This document shows positions 22,396 to 31,938 of a stretch of 64,000 bases of DNA, in pieces. The notes under the pieces are model-generated. The model did not search any database and was not told where the DNA came from. It saw only the letters and a list, made by a program, of their open reading frames with translations. The translations under genes were made by a program, and so were the position numbers. Source of the DNA: Siphonodentalium dalli (lineage: Eukaryota; Mollusca; Scaphopoda; Gadilida; Siphonodentaliidae). The number at the start of each line of letters is the position of its first letter. Position 1 is the first letter of the stretch. The stretch is taken from positions 21,876,134-21,940,133 of the forward strand of contig CP136065.1 in NCBI GenBank assembly GCA_032622095.1, in the 5' to 3' direction.

Positions 22396-22790
22396 CACCG
22401 CGGTGAACCATGGTAACACCACGGTAAACCACAGTATACCATCATGGTAACACCACGGTAAACCTCAGTATACCACCATGGTAACACCACGGTAAACCAC
22501 AGTATACCACCATGGTAACACCACGGTAAACCATAGTAACACCATGGTAAACCACAGTACACCATCATGGTAACACCACGGTAAACCAAAGTATACCACC
22601 ATTGTAACACCATGGTAAAAAAACCGAGATATTTTGGCCGCCCATCGTGGTGCCACCATGGTGGTTTACCAAGGTGGTTTACCATGGTGGTTTACCACCA
22701 TGGTAACACCTCGGTAAACCACCATGGTAAACCACCATGGTGACACCACGATGGGCGGCCAAAATATCTCGGTTTTTTTACCATGGTGGC
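22377..22790 (+). repeat. Right tandem block and hairpin of CCATGGT units
   Basis: From 22377 to about 22615 the unit is about 34 bp (AGTATACCACCATGGTAACA then CCACGGTAAACCAC), repeated about seven times. From 22617 to 22780 a strong hairpin follows, with arms starting AAAAAAACCGAGATATTTTG and GGCCGCCCATCGTGGTG-like sequence and their complements at the right. The loop is filled with ACCATGGTGGTTT units. Confidence 0.8.
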
Positions 22791-22813
22791 ACCAAGGGGG
22801 ATTTTTATATGGG

Positions 22814-23590
22814 TTGTGCGTTGAATATTCGTATATTGTTTAGTGTTGTGAAAAGTTGATACACAGTGTCCTATTTTAGTGCTTGCATAGACTCCAGTTG
22901 CCTTAGTCTGTTGTATTCCGGGCTTGTACTATGGGCTCAACGCTAGGAAGAGGGTGCAATGCCAGCCGGTTGACTTAAGATCGGTTGGGGCTCCTCAACT
23001 CTCGATTGTGCAATGCCCGCCTTCCACTCCTGTGCGAGTTTCAGAACACGTTGACCTGGTTGTGTTGGGATGCGCAGATTGGGAAGCTGATGAGGCCTAA
23101 CTGTGCTGGTTGATGGTATGTCTCTGAAGGTTTGAGTGCCAAGTAGTGTTGCTTATATTTATGTCTTCCTATATGCACGGGTGTGGGTGAAAGCATGTGT
23201 TTGAAATTTGTATATGATTGTTAGTAATTTTGAAGGAGATAATTATTCGATAGCTTATACTATGGACACGACAGGCGTATCTATGCCGCCCGATGACATT
23301 CATCAGCGCCCAAGGAGCTATCTAGGTAAAGTGCCTTTCATGTGTTGAATTGAATGTAATAGACCCTTGTGTAAGCCAGTTCCAGACTGAACAGTTTTGA
23401 CATGTACGTGCATATAAATATGTTGTATATAGATACACATATTGGTTGTTGTGCAGTGGTGGTTCCGCCATGCAATATGGCAGGTATATGGCATTGAAAG
23501 AATAACTTTTGGTCCACCCCACCTGTTAACCACACCCGTACAACAAACATGCCATGTGAGGAGACATTTCTTGGGAAATGCAAGGGGGAT
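22814..23590. other. Non-coding stretch, nothing recognised
   Basis: Moderately GC-richer sequence near 22880-23120, without recognised coding or repeat signals. Confidence 0.4.
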
Positions 23591-23882
23591 TGTTAATCTG
23601 TGCACACAGATTATTATTTCGCACACACTAATTATTAATTCGGAAGTATAGATCAAACATACTCTCATTACTAATTCGTGCGCACGGATTATTAATTTGT
23701 GCGCACATATTATTAATTCGTGCGCACTGAGTATTAATTCGTGCGCACGGTTAATAATTTGTGCGCACGGATTAATAATTCGTGCGCACGGATTATTAAT
23801 TCGTGCGCATGGATTACTAATTCGTGCACACAGATTAATAATTTGTGCGCACGGATTATTAATTCGTGCGCACGGATTATAA
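23590..23882 (+). repeat. 21-bp minisatellite with GTGCGCAC palindrome
   Basis: The unit is close to ATTATTAATTCGTGCGCACGG, about 14 copies with substitutions (ACACAG, GCATGG variants). Because the unit is a multiple of three and lacks stops in several frames, long open frames exist on both strands here (for example 23318-24016 minus). Their residues simply repeat with period seven, so they are rejected as genes. Confidence 0.9.
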
Positions 23883-24254
23883 AATATATTTACCATGTCA
23901 CCTCCCGGGCTCCATACATCAAAGAGTACATGTATTCTAGAATATTGCTCAGAAAGTTTCCATCTGATTGGCATACTACAAGTGATTTCTGGGAGGTTAA
24001 TCCCAATTAAAGACAATCAGAAATAGTTTATTCATTAATTTTATCTATTACATGCCTGTGTGCGATATCTTATATATTAAAAATGGAAATGTCACCAGTG
24101 AATTATGTCCTTACTCGTGATGTCATTGAGATTACATCGCTTACTGGTCAAGATTGAGTTTTCTATGGTTGATCTTTCTCCATATGGGGACTTTTATGCC
24201 TTAATTCTGGTGTTTTAATCATATTTGGTGAACCAAATTGATGCAGAAGTGTAA

Positions 24255-24425
24255 TAAATAGAGTAATCAATTAGTTCCGAGAATTACGTTAAATAATTCA
24301 CTCGAGGCGAGAGAGATTGAGATAAGAAACTTGTGCGCTAATGCACACTATTTTCTTACTGATGTCTCTCGCCTCTTGAGAATTTATATCGTAATTCTCG
24401 GAACCAACTGATTACTCTCTATTTA
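24255..24425. mobile_element. About 170-bp palindromic MITE
   Basis: The left arm TAAATAGAGTAATCAATTAG ... CGAGGCGAGAGAGA is mirrored by TCTCTCGCCTC ... CTGATTACTCTCTATTT on the right. The loop carries GTGCGCTAATGCACAC. A diverged relative, with CAATTGGTTTCACTTGAAG and CGAAACCAATTGATTACT, lies at about 52270-52385. Confidence 0.75.
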
Positions 24426-24679
24426 ATTATTTTTTTAATAGACTCTGAGGAAATATAAAAATAAATGCTAATTGCAATTAGTTTTTTTACTCTGTTGATT
24501 TTTTGGGAAGGAGGATTCATAAACCAACAAATTAAAAAATGCCCTTAGTCATATGCTATGTATATATCAATGCTAAATGTTGTTTATATACATTTGTTTT
24601 GTTACTTGAGTCTCTTTCAATTTGTTAAGAAAGGTACATATATTTTGGTATTTGGTATTTGGACAGTGTTGGGTGAGAG

Positions 24680-24982
24680 CATGCATTTGTATGGGAGGTA
24701 AAAGTCACATTTATTAATAACTGCACTGAAGCGCAATCACATTGCGCACTGCGCTGAAGCGCAATTCATTTGTAGAGAGGTCAATTGCACTGAAGCACAA
24801 TTATTATTCCTATCTTACACCACTACAAGATGACTAGTTAGTTATCCCTGTGCGGCTGTGGAGCTATTTGGTTTGCAAGATCAAAATATTGGTGTGCTAT
24901 TCTATTTGACTGCACTTCAACACAATTGAATTGTGCTTCAGTCCAGTTATTAATAAATGTGAATTTTACCTCGCATATGCAT
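24680..24982. mobile_element. 303-bp MITE related to the 18593 element
   Basis: The ends CATGCATTTGTATGGGAGG...AAAGTCACATTTATTAATAA and the complement at the right form the inverted repeat. The core contains repeated CTGAAGCGCAAT/ATTGTGCTTCAG half-palindromes. The TTTGTATGGGAGG end is shared with the element at 18593-19481, whose core palindromes differ. Confidence 0.8.
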
Positions 24983-25115
24983 GTCTTTATCGGGGGGCGT
25001 TTTTCATAAAAAGAAGGCCACAATATTACAACTTAATTTTTAAAAACCATATTTCAAGAATACAAATAGCATTTTGTGAATAAAACACAGACACAACTGA
25101 AGAATGAGTCAATTA

Positions 25116-25230
25116 CAGTAATGCCATAAATAATCGACTCCTTAACCACAGCAGACTTATGGGTAATTTTTCAGGATTTAGTCGGAAATACGGCTTGTTG
25201 CCATTCATTGTAAAGCTCTCACTGAGAGTC
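25116..25230 (+). repeat. Left arm of the Tc1/mariner-like MITE
   Basis: Begins with TA and CAGTAATGCCATAAATAATC and runs through the TTATGGGTAATTTTTCAGGA arm to about 25230. The right arm is lost. Confidence 0.75.
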
Positions 25231-25472
25231 GGATTTAGTGTACACAGTTCCCCTTAAAAGTAAGAAAATATGAGACTTTCAATCTAAAACAACAATATTC
25301 ACACTGTTGTTTCAGGCATGCAATTTCCAACTATTGAACAATTTGGCCAATAATTTTAGGGGGGTAAGACACAACCAACCCCCATCATCACATCCCTGTT
25401 TGTAGGATTTATAATTTGATCAATGTCACTTTGAGCTTCAGCATCATTATGTATGCAATTATTCTCTTTCAG

Positions 25473-25612
25473 ATGTGTTACCGATTAATTTACATGAGCT
25501 AAAAATGGATATAGTGCCTCTGAGTGATTGCGTGATTCCATCTAGGAAGATCACTTATGATCATGAGATATACTGTGTTAATACGGACAGCCCATGTGAC
25601 CCTACAGGTTCC
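25473..25612 (+). CDS. Trypsin-like serine protease, exon before the catalytic Ser
   Basis: The acceptor is CTCTTTCAG (ends 25472). The donor that fits best is CC|GTAAGT at 25613, a near-consensus site that ends the exon on a whole codon. The exon continues the frame of 6576-6829 (one base carried over) and is spliced in phase 0 to 26986. It encodes VLPINLHELKMDIVPLSDC, then ITYDHEIYC and SPCDPTGS, matching the part of S1 proteases with the Cys168, Cys182 and Cys191 region. An alternative donor at 25608 (ACAG|GTTCCG) would put the next exon out of frame. At the chosen junction, four residues separate the last Cys from GDSGGP, rather than the usual single residue. Confidence 0.82.
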
Positions 25613-25634
25613 GTAAGTAAATTAGATTTGCATA

Positions 25635-25691
25635 CAGTAATGGCCCTAAATAATCAACCCCTTAAGGGGTCGATTATTTAGAACATTACTG
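25635..25691. mobile_element. 57-bp deletion derivative of the Tc1/mariner-like MITE
   Basis: The left terminal repeat CAGTAATGGCCCTAAATAAT is joined almost directly to the right one, giving a near-perfect 57-bp palindrome flanked by TA. The whole interior of the 212-bp element is gone. It sits 20 bp after the protease donor site. Confidence 0.85.
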
Positions 25692-25699
25692 TAAAGGCA

Positions 25700-26270
25700 T
25701 TGGTTTCAAGATGAGGGTTTGTCACAAGGACGACCCTAGATAATTAACATTGGATAACTTTAGTTTTAGTTATCTGATTGTTTTCAAATTTTGTACATGG
25801 ATTACCCACAGGTCAAGATCAAATATGGGTGCGGTCTGCCGATTTTTATGAGAGTTATGGCCCTTGTTAACTTATAACTTGCCAATTATATTGGTTTCCT
25901 GGTGATAACTTTATTTATAGTTTTCTGTTTTATTTAAAATTTGGTATATGGATTTCTCACATGAAAATACAGGTCAAGATTGAATATGTTTTTGGTCCAC
26001 CCATCTTTACCAGAGTTATTGCCCTTGTCAACTTTAATTTGCCAATTATTCGAAGACACTTTCCAAGCTAATGAATCATTGCTAATATTGATGAATTTGT
26101 TTATAATTTAAATCTAAAATGAAACAAGGGCTATGCATCAAAAATGTATTTGATAGTTTGTTTTTGTTTTGGCCTAAAAGAGTGAATTTCAAATTGGTTG
26201 GCATTTTTTAATGGCTGAGTTATAGACGATTAGGGTCGGTTGAGTTCAACTAAAATGCCTTTGAGTTTGG
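25700..26270. other. Protease intron with weak internal repetition
   Basis: Two diverged tandem units of about 170 bp are visible, sharing TGGATT(A/T)C(C/T)CACA, GGTCAAGAT and AGAGTTATTGCCCTTGT-like phrases (25740-26040). No coding signal was seen. Confidence 0.5.
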
Positions 26271-26275
26271 CTTAA

Positions 26276-26529
26276 CCCTTCCATGGTGATAGCTGTGCTG
26301 GTGCAGTAGATCCTGTCCGAGTGCATTCTCTTTATACATGCAAGTCTCCTAATAGGGACCAGCTCACATGTATAAGAGAATGCATAGTTTACAAGGTCAG
26401 CGTACATATTGTTAGGTCAATGTATTCTCTTCTAAATGTGAGGCTCCCTATGGGAGACTAACATATATCAGAGAATGCATTGGCACAGGGTTTTCGCAAG
26501 ATTTCAGGAAGCTCCAGTCACAGGAAGGG
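26276..26529 (+). mobile_element. 254-bp TTAA-flanked hairpin MITE, copy 1 of an adjacent pair
   Basis: TTAA at 26272-26275 and 26530-26533 flanks ends CCCTTCCATGGTGATAGCTG and GCTCCAGTCACAGGAAGGG. Two internal hairpins use ATTCTCTTATATATG-like arms around CTCCCTATGGGAG. TTAA sites plus CCCTT ends point to the piggyBac superfamily. Confidence 0.85.
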
Positions 26530-26533
26530 TTAA

Positions 26534-26722
26534 CCCTTTCATGATGGGAACTGCGCTAGTGCAACATTTAATATTGACCTAACAATATTTACCTTGACCT
26601 TTTAAGCCAGTGCATTCTCTTATATAGGTGAGGATCCCTATGAGAGAATCACATATGTAAGAGAATGCACTGACACAGCTAAGGTTTATGCAAAATTTCA
26701 GGAAGCTCTAGTCATAGAAGGG
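26534..26722 (+). mobile_element. 189-bp TTAA-flanked hairpin MITE, copy 2 of the pair
   Basis: This copy shares the TTAA at 26530-26533 with copy 1 and ends at TTAA 26723-26726. It has ends CCCTTTCATGATGGGAACTG and CTCTAGTCATAGAAGGG and only one of the two internal hairpins. The pair lies head to tail. Confidence 0.85.
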
Positions 26723-26985
26723 TTAAATCGCTACAAAGGTGTTAACTGATCTTGAATCTTGTGTGAATTTACTGAGAAAAGGGAGGAGCATTCATCCTCT
26801 AGGCTTGACCATGTGTTTATTAAACTTACTAAATACTCTTTGACGAGTAGTTCGATCCCTCAGGAAATGTCCAGATAATAAGTTAAATGACCCATGTTGT
26901 TTGTTAAACTTATTATCTGAAAAATTCCCTCAAGAGTAATATGAGTCCTTCTATATTAACATCAAGGTCTGTTTTTTAACAACAG

Positions 26986-27156
26986 GGAGACAGTGGTGGA
27001 CCAATGGTTTGTCAGAACCCAGTGGGTCGATGGGAACTGGCTGGCGTGACAAGTTTCGGACCTAAAGTCTGCAACACACAGACCAAAACTCGTCCATCTG
27101 GTTACACCAAAGTGCTGTCATATCTACAGTGGATTCATGACAATTCAAGTGAGTGA
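26986..27156 (+). CDS. Trypsin-like serine protease, exon with catalytic Ser
   Basis: The acceptor AACAACAG ends at 26985. The exon opens directly with [10 protein letters not shown], the active-site Ser motif, and continues [10 protein letters not shown] and [16 protein letters not shown], the normal C-terminal helix of S1 proteases. Read straight through, it stops at TGA 27154-27156, which is where a plain protease domain would end. A good donor (CAA|GTGAGT at 27149) lies just before, so the exon may instead splice onward in phase 1 to more C-terminal sequence. Together with 6576-6829 and 25473-25612 this supplies Asp and Ser of the triad. Likely a secreted endopeptidase. Substrate specificity cannot be read reliably because the Cys191 region has unusual spacing. 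Confidence 0.9.
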   Translation, partial: GDSGGPMVCQNPVGRWELAGVTSFGPKVCNTQTKTRPSGYTKVLSYLQWIHDNSSE

Positions 27157-27177
27157 TTTGGTTACTTTTTAGCTCTA

Positions 27178-27283
27178 CAGTAGTGCCCTAAGTAATCGAC
27201 TCCATAACCACAGCAGAATTATGGGTAACTTTTCAGGATTTAGTCGGAAATATGGCTTGTTGCCAGTCATCGGAAAGCTCTGT
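27178..27283 (+). repeat. Left arm of the Tc1/mariner-like MITE
   Basis: CAGTAGTGCCCTAAGTAATC start after TA, then the standard arm to CGGAAAGCTCT. The right arm is replaced by the hairpin that follows. Confidence 0.75.
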
Positions 27284-27288
27284 ATATG

Positions 27289-27370
27289 ATATTGCCCGAG
27301 CTGTCGGGCATTCGGAAAAATAATTCAACCCCAAATTATTTGGACGAATGCCCGACAGCGAGGGCAATAT
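27289..27370. repeat. Hairpin of about 80 bp
   Basis: Arms ATATTGCCCGAGCTGTCGGG...CATTCG and CGAATGCCCGACAGCGAGGG...ATAT pair around an AAATAATTCAACCCC-type loop. This is probably another small palindromic element inserted in the MITE. Confidence 0.75.
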
Positions 27371-27393
27371 CTGTCTTAAATCACAGTATTTAA

Positions 27394-27689
27394 CTCTTTC
27401 AGTACCAGGGCCGATCTAATCGGATATAATTTACGGTATGTAGAGTGCCAGGGGCCCTAAAAATAAAAATAATTTTTATATATATATATATATATATTAT
27501 TTTGGGGTTGAATTTGTTTGGGTATGCTTAAGCATGCTATAGCGAATTCAAAAACAAACTGGATAAGTTCTTAGGGGCATGTTGTAACTCAAAACGATCA
27601 CTAAGTATTTATAGTAATAATTTTGATGTCCATGAAAAACAGAGATTCCCTGGCACTAAACCTACAATATAAGCCTGGCACTGAAAGAG
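27394..27689. mobile_element. 296-bp TTAA-flanked MITE, CTCTTTCAGT family
   Basis: TTAA at 27390-27393 and 27690-27693 flanks ends CTCTTTCAGTACCAGGG and CCTGGCACTGAAAGAG. The interior contains an (AT)n run at about 27477-27500. A second copy is at 52429-52514. It is a different family from the CCCTTYCATGA hairpin MITEs but has the same target site. Confidence 0.8.
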
Positions 27690-27699
27690 TTAATGAATA

Positions 27700-29070
27700 A
27701 CAAGACGAAATTTAAAATTTTCCCTATAAATTTACTTCGAAATTTGTCAATGATATTACAATGTATGATATATTTAACTAAAAGTCAATAAACATTTTAA
27801 CGAAAAATGTGTGAACATGACCATTAAGCAAGTTCCGAGTCTGTCAGACAAATAAAGATTTGTACGCAAGTTCAGTTGCCACATGAAATATGTTCAATCA
27901 CGTGATATGTCCTACTTGGTTGTGCATGTATAAACCAATGAACACAATATTTCTGACTCACATGACGTTAGATCTCAGATAACACATGGATGGACATCAG
28001 TGCATAATGTGTTAACAGCATGGACACCTTCCAACTACAACAAACATTTAATTTGCTTGGCCTGATAGTTTGTATCTCGCTGTCACAAATCCAAGTTCAC
28101 AGGTAATTAGAGCTGATTAACTGCTTGCTGTTCGAGTTCGCAGCACGAGAATTCATGCAGTTAATCAGCTCTAATTACCTGTAAGCTGAACTCTCTTAAT
28201 TACGGAGACACGATTGGTGTGATCTAACCAATTTAGACGATACCATTGACCAAAATCGGGTCACAATAGTCCAAACGGGCGACTGTGTTGGCAGCTCTGA
28301 CTGGACTGGTGTTCGAGTATATCGAAATGGATAATATAATTTTGACGATTCTAAAATAGATGCAACCTCGAACTCAATAGCTATATATATAGGATACATG
28401 TGCATGATGTCAGTAATTTCCAGTACATGAATGGCAGTAATTTCAAGGAAACGAACAGATACTACAAACTGTCCATTGCTACACAGCTTCAGTTAAAGGG
28501 ACACTGACATTTAAATTTGTATCGTTTCGTGGTTCGTCCTCCGATGTGTAGGCCATAATCGCATGTGGGTGGATTATGTTATATAATACATTAATTAACA
28601 ATGCGTCAACAATTAATGCGAATAGTCTTTTCCGGAGTGTTTAAAACTATATTATTTTCCTAGTTCAAATGGTTTACATCACTGACCATGGATTATACGT
28701 GAATCTGGATATTTCCATTTGGGATAACTATCATGTGTTACTCTCTCTCTCTCTCTCCCATTCCAAACTGTTTTTGATGAAACAGTGATTCTGTGGTATT
28801 TACAATTACCCAATCGACAACAAAATCATCACTCATTACGTGGCGTTGTGACTATGGATAATAACTGGATTAACAGTGAAATTGAAGCTTTTCTCTTTTG
28901 GATTACTGTACCTCAAGTGTTTATGTTGTATACCCCCCCCCCCCCAACCCCACCCTTACACACCTTCAAAACTGTTAATATGTTTACCTGTTACAGCCAT
29001 TTTATGTTGCATTTACAGGATTTCCATAGCCCAGTTAGCACATTTTATTCCTCGATCGGCCAATGATTGT
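27700..29070. other. Non-coding stretch with a hairpin and a CT microsatellite
   Basis: A hairpin at 28101-28180 has arms AGGTAATTAGAGCTGATTAA...CTGC and the exact complement. (CT)n lies at about 28741-28757 and poly-C at 28932-28945. No coding exon was recognised. Confidence 0.5.
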
Positions 29071-29072
29071 CT

Positions 29073-29650
29073 TGGCCCATGTCCACCCTCCCACGCATTT
29101 TCTGCTAGCCAGGGTGTCAACAATAACAATTGTTTGTGACCCAGCAATCGTCTTCGTTGATAAGCGCTGTGTCTTAACCATTAAATCTCGCATAGAAAAC
29201 AAAATAAACTGCAGTTGATTTCGTCTAATGTATACTCTTACCGTGTTTGACTTATAAAATGGTCGTGAATATATATAGGAATATATGGTTGCAACATTCT
29301 TCTGTTTACTGGAATTAAATTTCGCCCTACGAGCCAGAGACGAACATCGGTAAGTACAAGTATTACACAATTATTTTTATGTGTACATATAGTCATGCCT
29401 ATAAATAGGAGGCTCATAACAACCATAACAGCCCCATTGTTCAACTTGACACCATACCACTGCGGTTGGTGTGTTGCATACACCAGAAAATTATATCGTG
29501 ATTCCATGTTCTAAGGAGGCGCCACATTCGTAAGTTTTTCATTATTAAAACATGTCTCAAATACAATGTACATGTGTCAAAGATACGGGCGGCGTTGGCG
29601 GTGTGTATGCTGTTAAACTATTGTTCTTATAGCAATCAGAAATATCACAT
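29073..29650 (-). repeat. Second copy of the LINE 5' end, head to tail with the full element
   Basis: This segment matches 39949-40531 with only a few substitutions and one deletion of about 9 bp. On the minus strand it comprises the 5' UTR and the first about eight codons of ORF1 (start ATG near 29095), then diverges at 29073. It begins exactly where the first copy's AATAAA and (AT)n tail end. See the LINE entry for interpretation. Confidence 0.85.
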
Positions 29651-30154
29651 ATATATATCTTTATTGCCTCCTTCTATGGAGATATTGAATATATTACACT
29701 AATATGTACAGAAGACAGTATATTTTGTGATATGGTTTCTTAGAGAAGAACATTAATATTGAAGGTATTTAAGATCAGAATGCTTGCCTATGCGTCAGAG
29801 TGTAAAAGGAAATACTCACGATGGATGCGACCAACTGTCATTGGTAGGACGAAGTGAGTTATATACTTCGGTAAGTGATAAAATGTCGTGCGTGACAGAC
29901 AAAAAAACAAAAAAAACAACAACAAAAAATTGTAGGAGGCGCAAGTTGAATCAATGTTGATATGCCTTCAATATATACTGTAAGCAAGATTTCAAGTTTT
30001 ACATTGTTTACAGTGTGATACAAATGCGAGACATTCTGAGCTTAAAGGAAGATACAATATAAGTAAAGAATTCTATGTTTTTGGTATCTCACATCCGTAT
30101 GGTCGGAAGTAAGTTTCGTAGGTCATCTTCTAGCAGATCCTCTTATCGACCTAG

Positions 30155-30390
30155 TCATTGCCAGTGGTCAATCTGCCATGTGATGCGTGGATCATCGGAA
30201 CCAAGGAGCAGAGCATATAAATCACATCTTGGGAGGCTGTCGAGATATGTACTGACGGAAATTCCATGGTGGTTGATTATTGTGTCCCATAAGTGATTTC
30301 TCAAAGCAAGAATAAACATGGAAGTGCATGAATATAAGGCATGGTCAATTTCATTGTTATACACATATAAACATTGTTGGCACGTTAGGT
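30155..30390 (-). pseudogene. C-terminal CCHC zinc-finger segment of LINE ORF2, out of frame
   Basis: In a different frame from the reverse transcriptase, CQQC, then His nine residues later and Cys four residues after that, make a C-x2-C-x9-H-x4-C motif, as is common at the C-terminus of ORF2 proteins of many LINEs. It continues LRNHLWDTIINHHG to a stop at 30155. The reverse transcriptase frame stops at 30385, so a one-base shift near there separates them. Confidence 0.65.
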
Positions 30391-31938
30391 TGTTGCAATA
30401 TGTTGTCTGTTCAACAGAAGGGCAAGGTTTTTCAGTTTAGCGGATGCTCGTGGATAAGACTGGAGCATCTTCCAAATTTTCCACCCGGATAGTGGGTCTT
30501 GAATAACTTTTCCAAGGATCAATAAATTGTCATCCAATGAAACTGAATTCCTCCAGTGTTCGGCGTATTTAATTATTACAACGTTCTTAACAATAGTTTT
30601 CCAAGATTTTAGATCTGGAAAGGATCCGTTCAACATGAAGTTTTCAAGATGGGACTTAAGGCCATATTCATTAAGTATGGGGAAAATCTCCGAAACAAAA
30701 CCGCTTACTGGCCGACGGAAGAGGCTAAACAGGTGTGCCTTAAATATGAACAGTTTCAGTGGTATCTGTTTTTCTGGAGGAAGATGGATCAGACTTCCGA
30801 GGAAACATAACTTCCGAATGTGAATTTCCCTCTGAATTGGAAGAAGTCCGACTAAGCCAAGAGTGAGCTTGGTACTTGCTCTCTTGGGTAGTGACTGTGC
30901 AAATTTGGCGCACGTTCTCAGTGACCGCTCCATGGTGGCGATGGCTGTTCTGCTGTCAAGAGAAGTTACATCACACCCGTAGAGTGCTCTAGGCAACAAT
31001 ACAGTCTTCAGAAGATGACACATTGTCAAGGGTGTTGCACATTTCAGTAGTGCATTGCCGATAACAGAGAAGAAATTTTTCCTCATTTTTGAGGACACGG
31101 TGGAGGCACGAGACGAGTAGTTTGAGAACTTATTCTGGAGAACACCGAGATGGATACATTCCTTCTCTTCTCGTATGACACTCTCTCCAATCTCCCATTG
31201 TCTGTGCGAACGATTGTAGTGAGATTTGCTTTCATTGAAAACAACAATGAGACTCTTCGTGCAAGAAAACTTGAATCGCCATTGGACACTATATGCGTGG
31301 CACATGCTGATAAGATTGTCTAAGCCGGACTTGGTGAGAGAAAGAAGGGCTATGTCATCGGCTGTGGTCGGTGCAACACATGCCACTGAGTTTATATTCA
31401 TACCGAAACGTGAACCACTCAATTGAATCAACAAATCGTTAATAAAGATAAGGTAAAACAGAGGTGAGAGAACGACTCCCTGTCTTGTTCCTTGTCCAAT
31501 GTGAAATTTATCAGAAAATTTCCCGTTGTATAACACAATGCTCGCATTGTCAGTGTGCATATTTGAGAGAAGTCTTATGAATTTACTCGGAAATCCAAGG
31601 TTCATAAATTTGAATAATAGTCCCATGTGCCAGACGCGATCAATCGCTTTTTGTGAGTCCAAGAATGCAACAAACATTTGTGTGTCGTGATCTCTGGCAT
31701 ATGAAATTGCTTCTTGAAGTATAAACGACGTCATGTTGCAGCCTACACCTTTTTGGAAACCGTTGTGTAGTGCACTCGGAAAATGTTCGAGGTAGTTGCT
31801 GCAAAGTATTCGTTTCAGGGTGATCGCCTCGAAAAGTTTGTAGATAACCGGAAGCAGGGTAATTGCTCGGTAACTGTCTGGTAATATTGCTGACTTTGGG
31901 TGTCCCTTATACAATGGAATAACGACACCTAATTTCAT
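30385..31938 (-). CDS. LINE ORF2, reverse transcriptase part
   Basis: The open frame is 517 residues from MKLGVVIPLYKG; homologous sequence starts a few codons earlier (DDYIPQE). RT motifs in order: SYRAITLLP (22-30), GFQKGVGC (60-67), FLDSQKAID with the first catalytic Asp (92-100), GTRQGVVLSP (150-159), and TADDIALL with the catalytic Asp pair (192-199). The residue before ADD is Thr where Tyr is the rule in YADD, which probably lowers or abolishes activity. The C-terminal region (about 280-517) matches the usual thumb and tail length. It lacks the N-terminal RT segment that normally links to the endonuclease. The enzyme would copy element RNA at a nicked target. Confidence 0.88.
   Translation of the reverse strand: MKLGVVIPLYKGHPKSAILPDSYRAITLLPVIYKLFEAITLKRILCSNYLEHFPSALHNGFQKGVGCNMTSFILQEAISYARDHDTQMFVAFLDSQKAIDRVWHMGLLFKFMNLGFPSKFIRLLSNMHTDNASIVLYNGKFSDKFHIGQGTRQGVVLSPLFYLIFINDLLIQLSGSRFGMNINSVACVAPTTADDIALLSLTKSGLDNLISMCHAYSVQWRFKFSCTKSLIVVFNESKSHYNRSHRQWEIGESVIREEKECIHLGVLQNKFSNYSSRASTVSSKMRKNFFSVIGNALLKCATPLTMCHLLKTVLLPRALYGCDVTSLDSRTAIATMERSLRTCAKFAQSLPKRASTKLTLGLVGLLPIQREIHIRKLCFLGSLIHLPPEKQIPLKLFIFKAHLFSLFRRPVSGFVSEIFPILNEYGLKSHLENFMLNGSFPDLKSWKTIVKNVVIIKYAEHWRNSVSLDDNLLILGKVIQDPLSGWKIWKMLQSYPRASAKLKNLALLLNRQHIATT

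Larger units (their letters stand above)
20094..22813. mobile_element. 2.7-kb inverted-repeat element made of CCATGGT tandem repeats with an ORF inside
   Basis: The outer ends are an exact 24-bp inverted repeat beginning CCCATATAAAAATCCCCCTT (20094-20117, complement at 22790-22813), extending imperfectly to about 31 bp. Inside the left end (20101-20530) and the right end (22377-22790) are tandem units rich in ACCATGGT, ACCACGGT and ACCAAGGT. Between them is a LINE ORF1-like coding region. No transposase was recognised. A target duplication was not resolved. It may be a non-autonomous DNA transposon that captured part of a LINE. Confidence 0.65.

Noticed and set aside
23318-24016. A 232-codon minus-strand open frame with NPCARI repeats
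   Set aside because: It is a translation of the 21-bp minisatellite. Other frames and the + strand are equally open, so there is no evidence of a gene.
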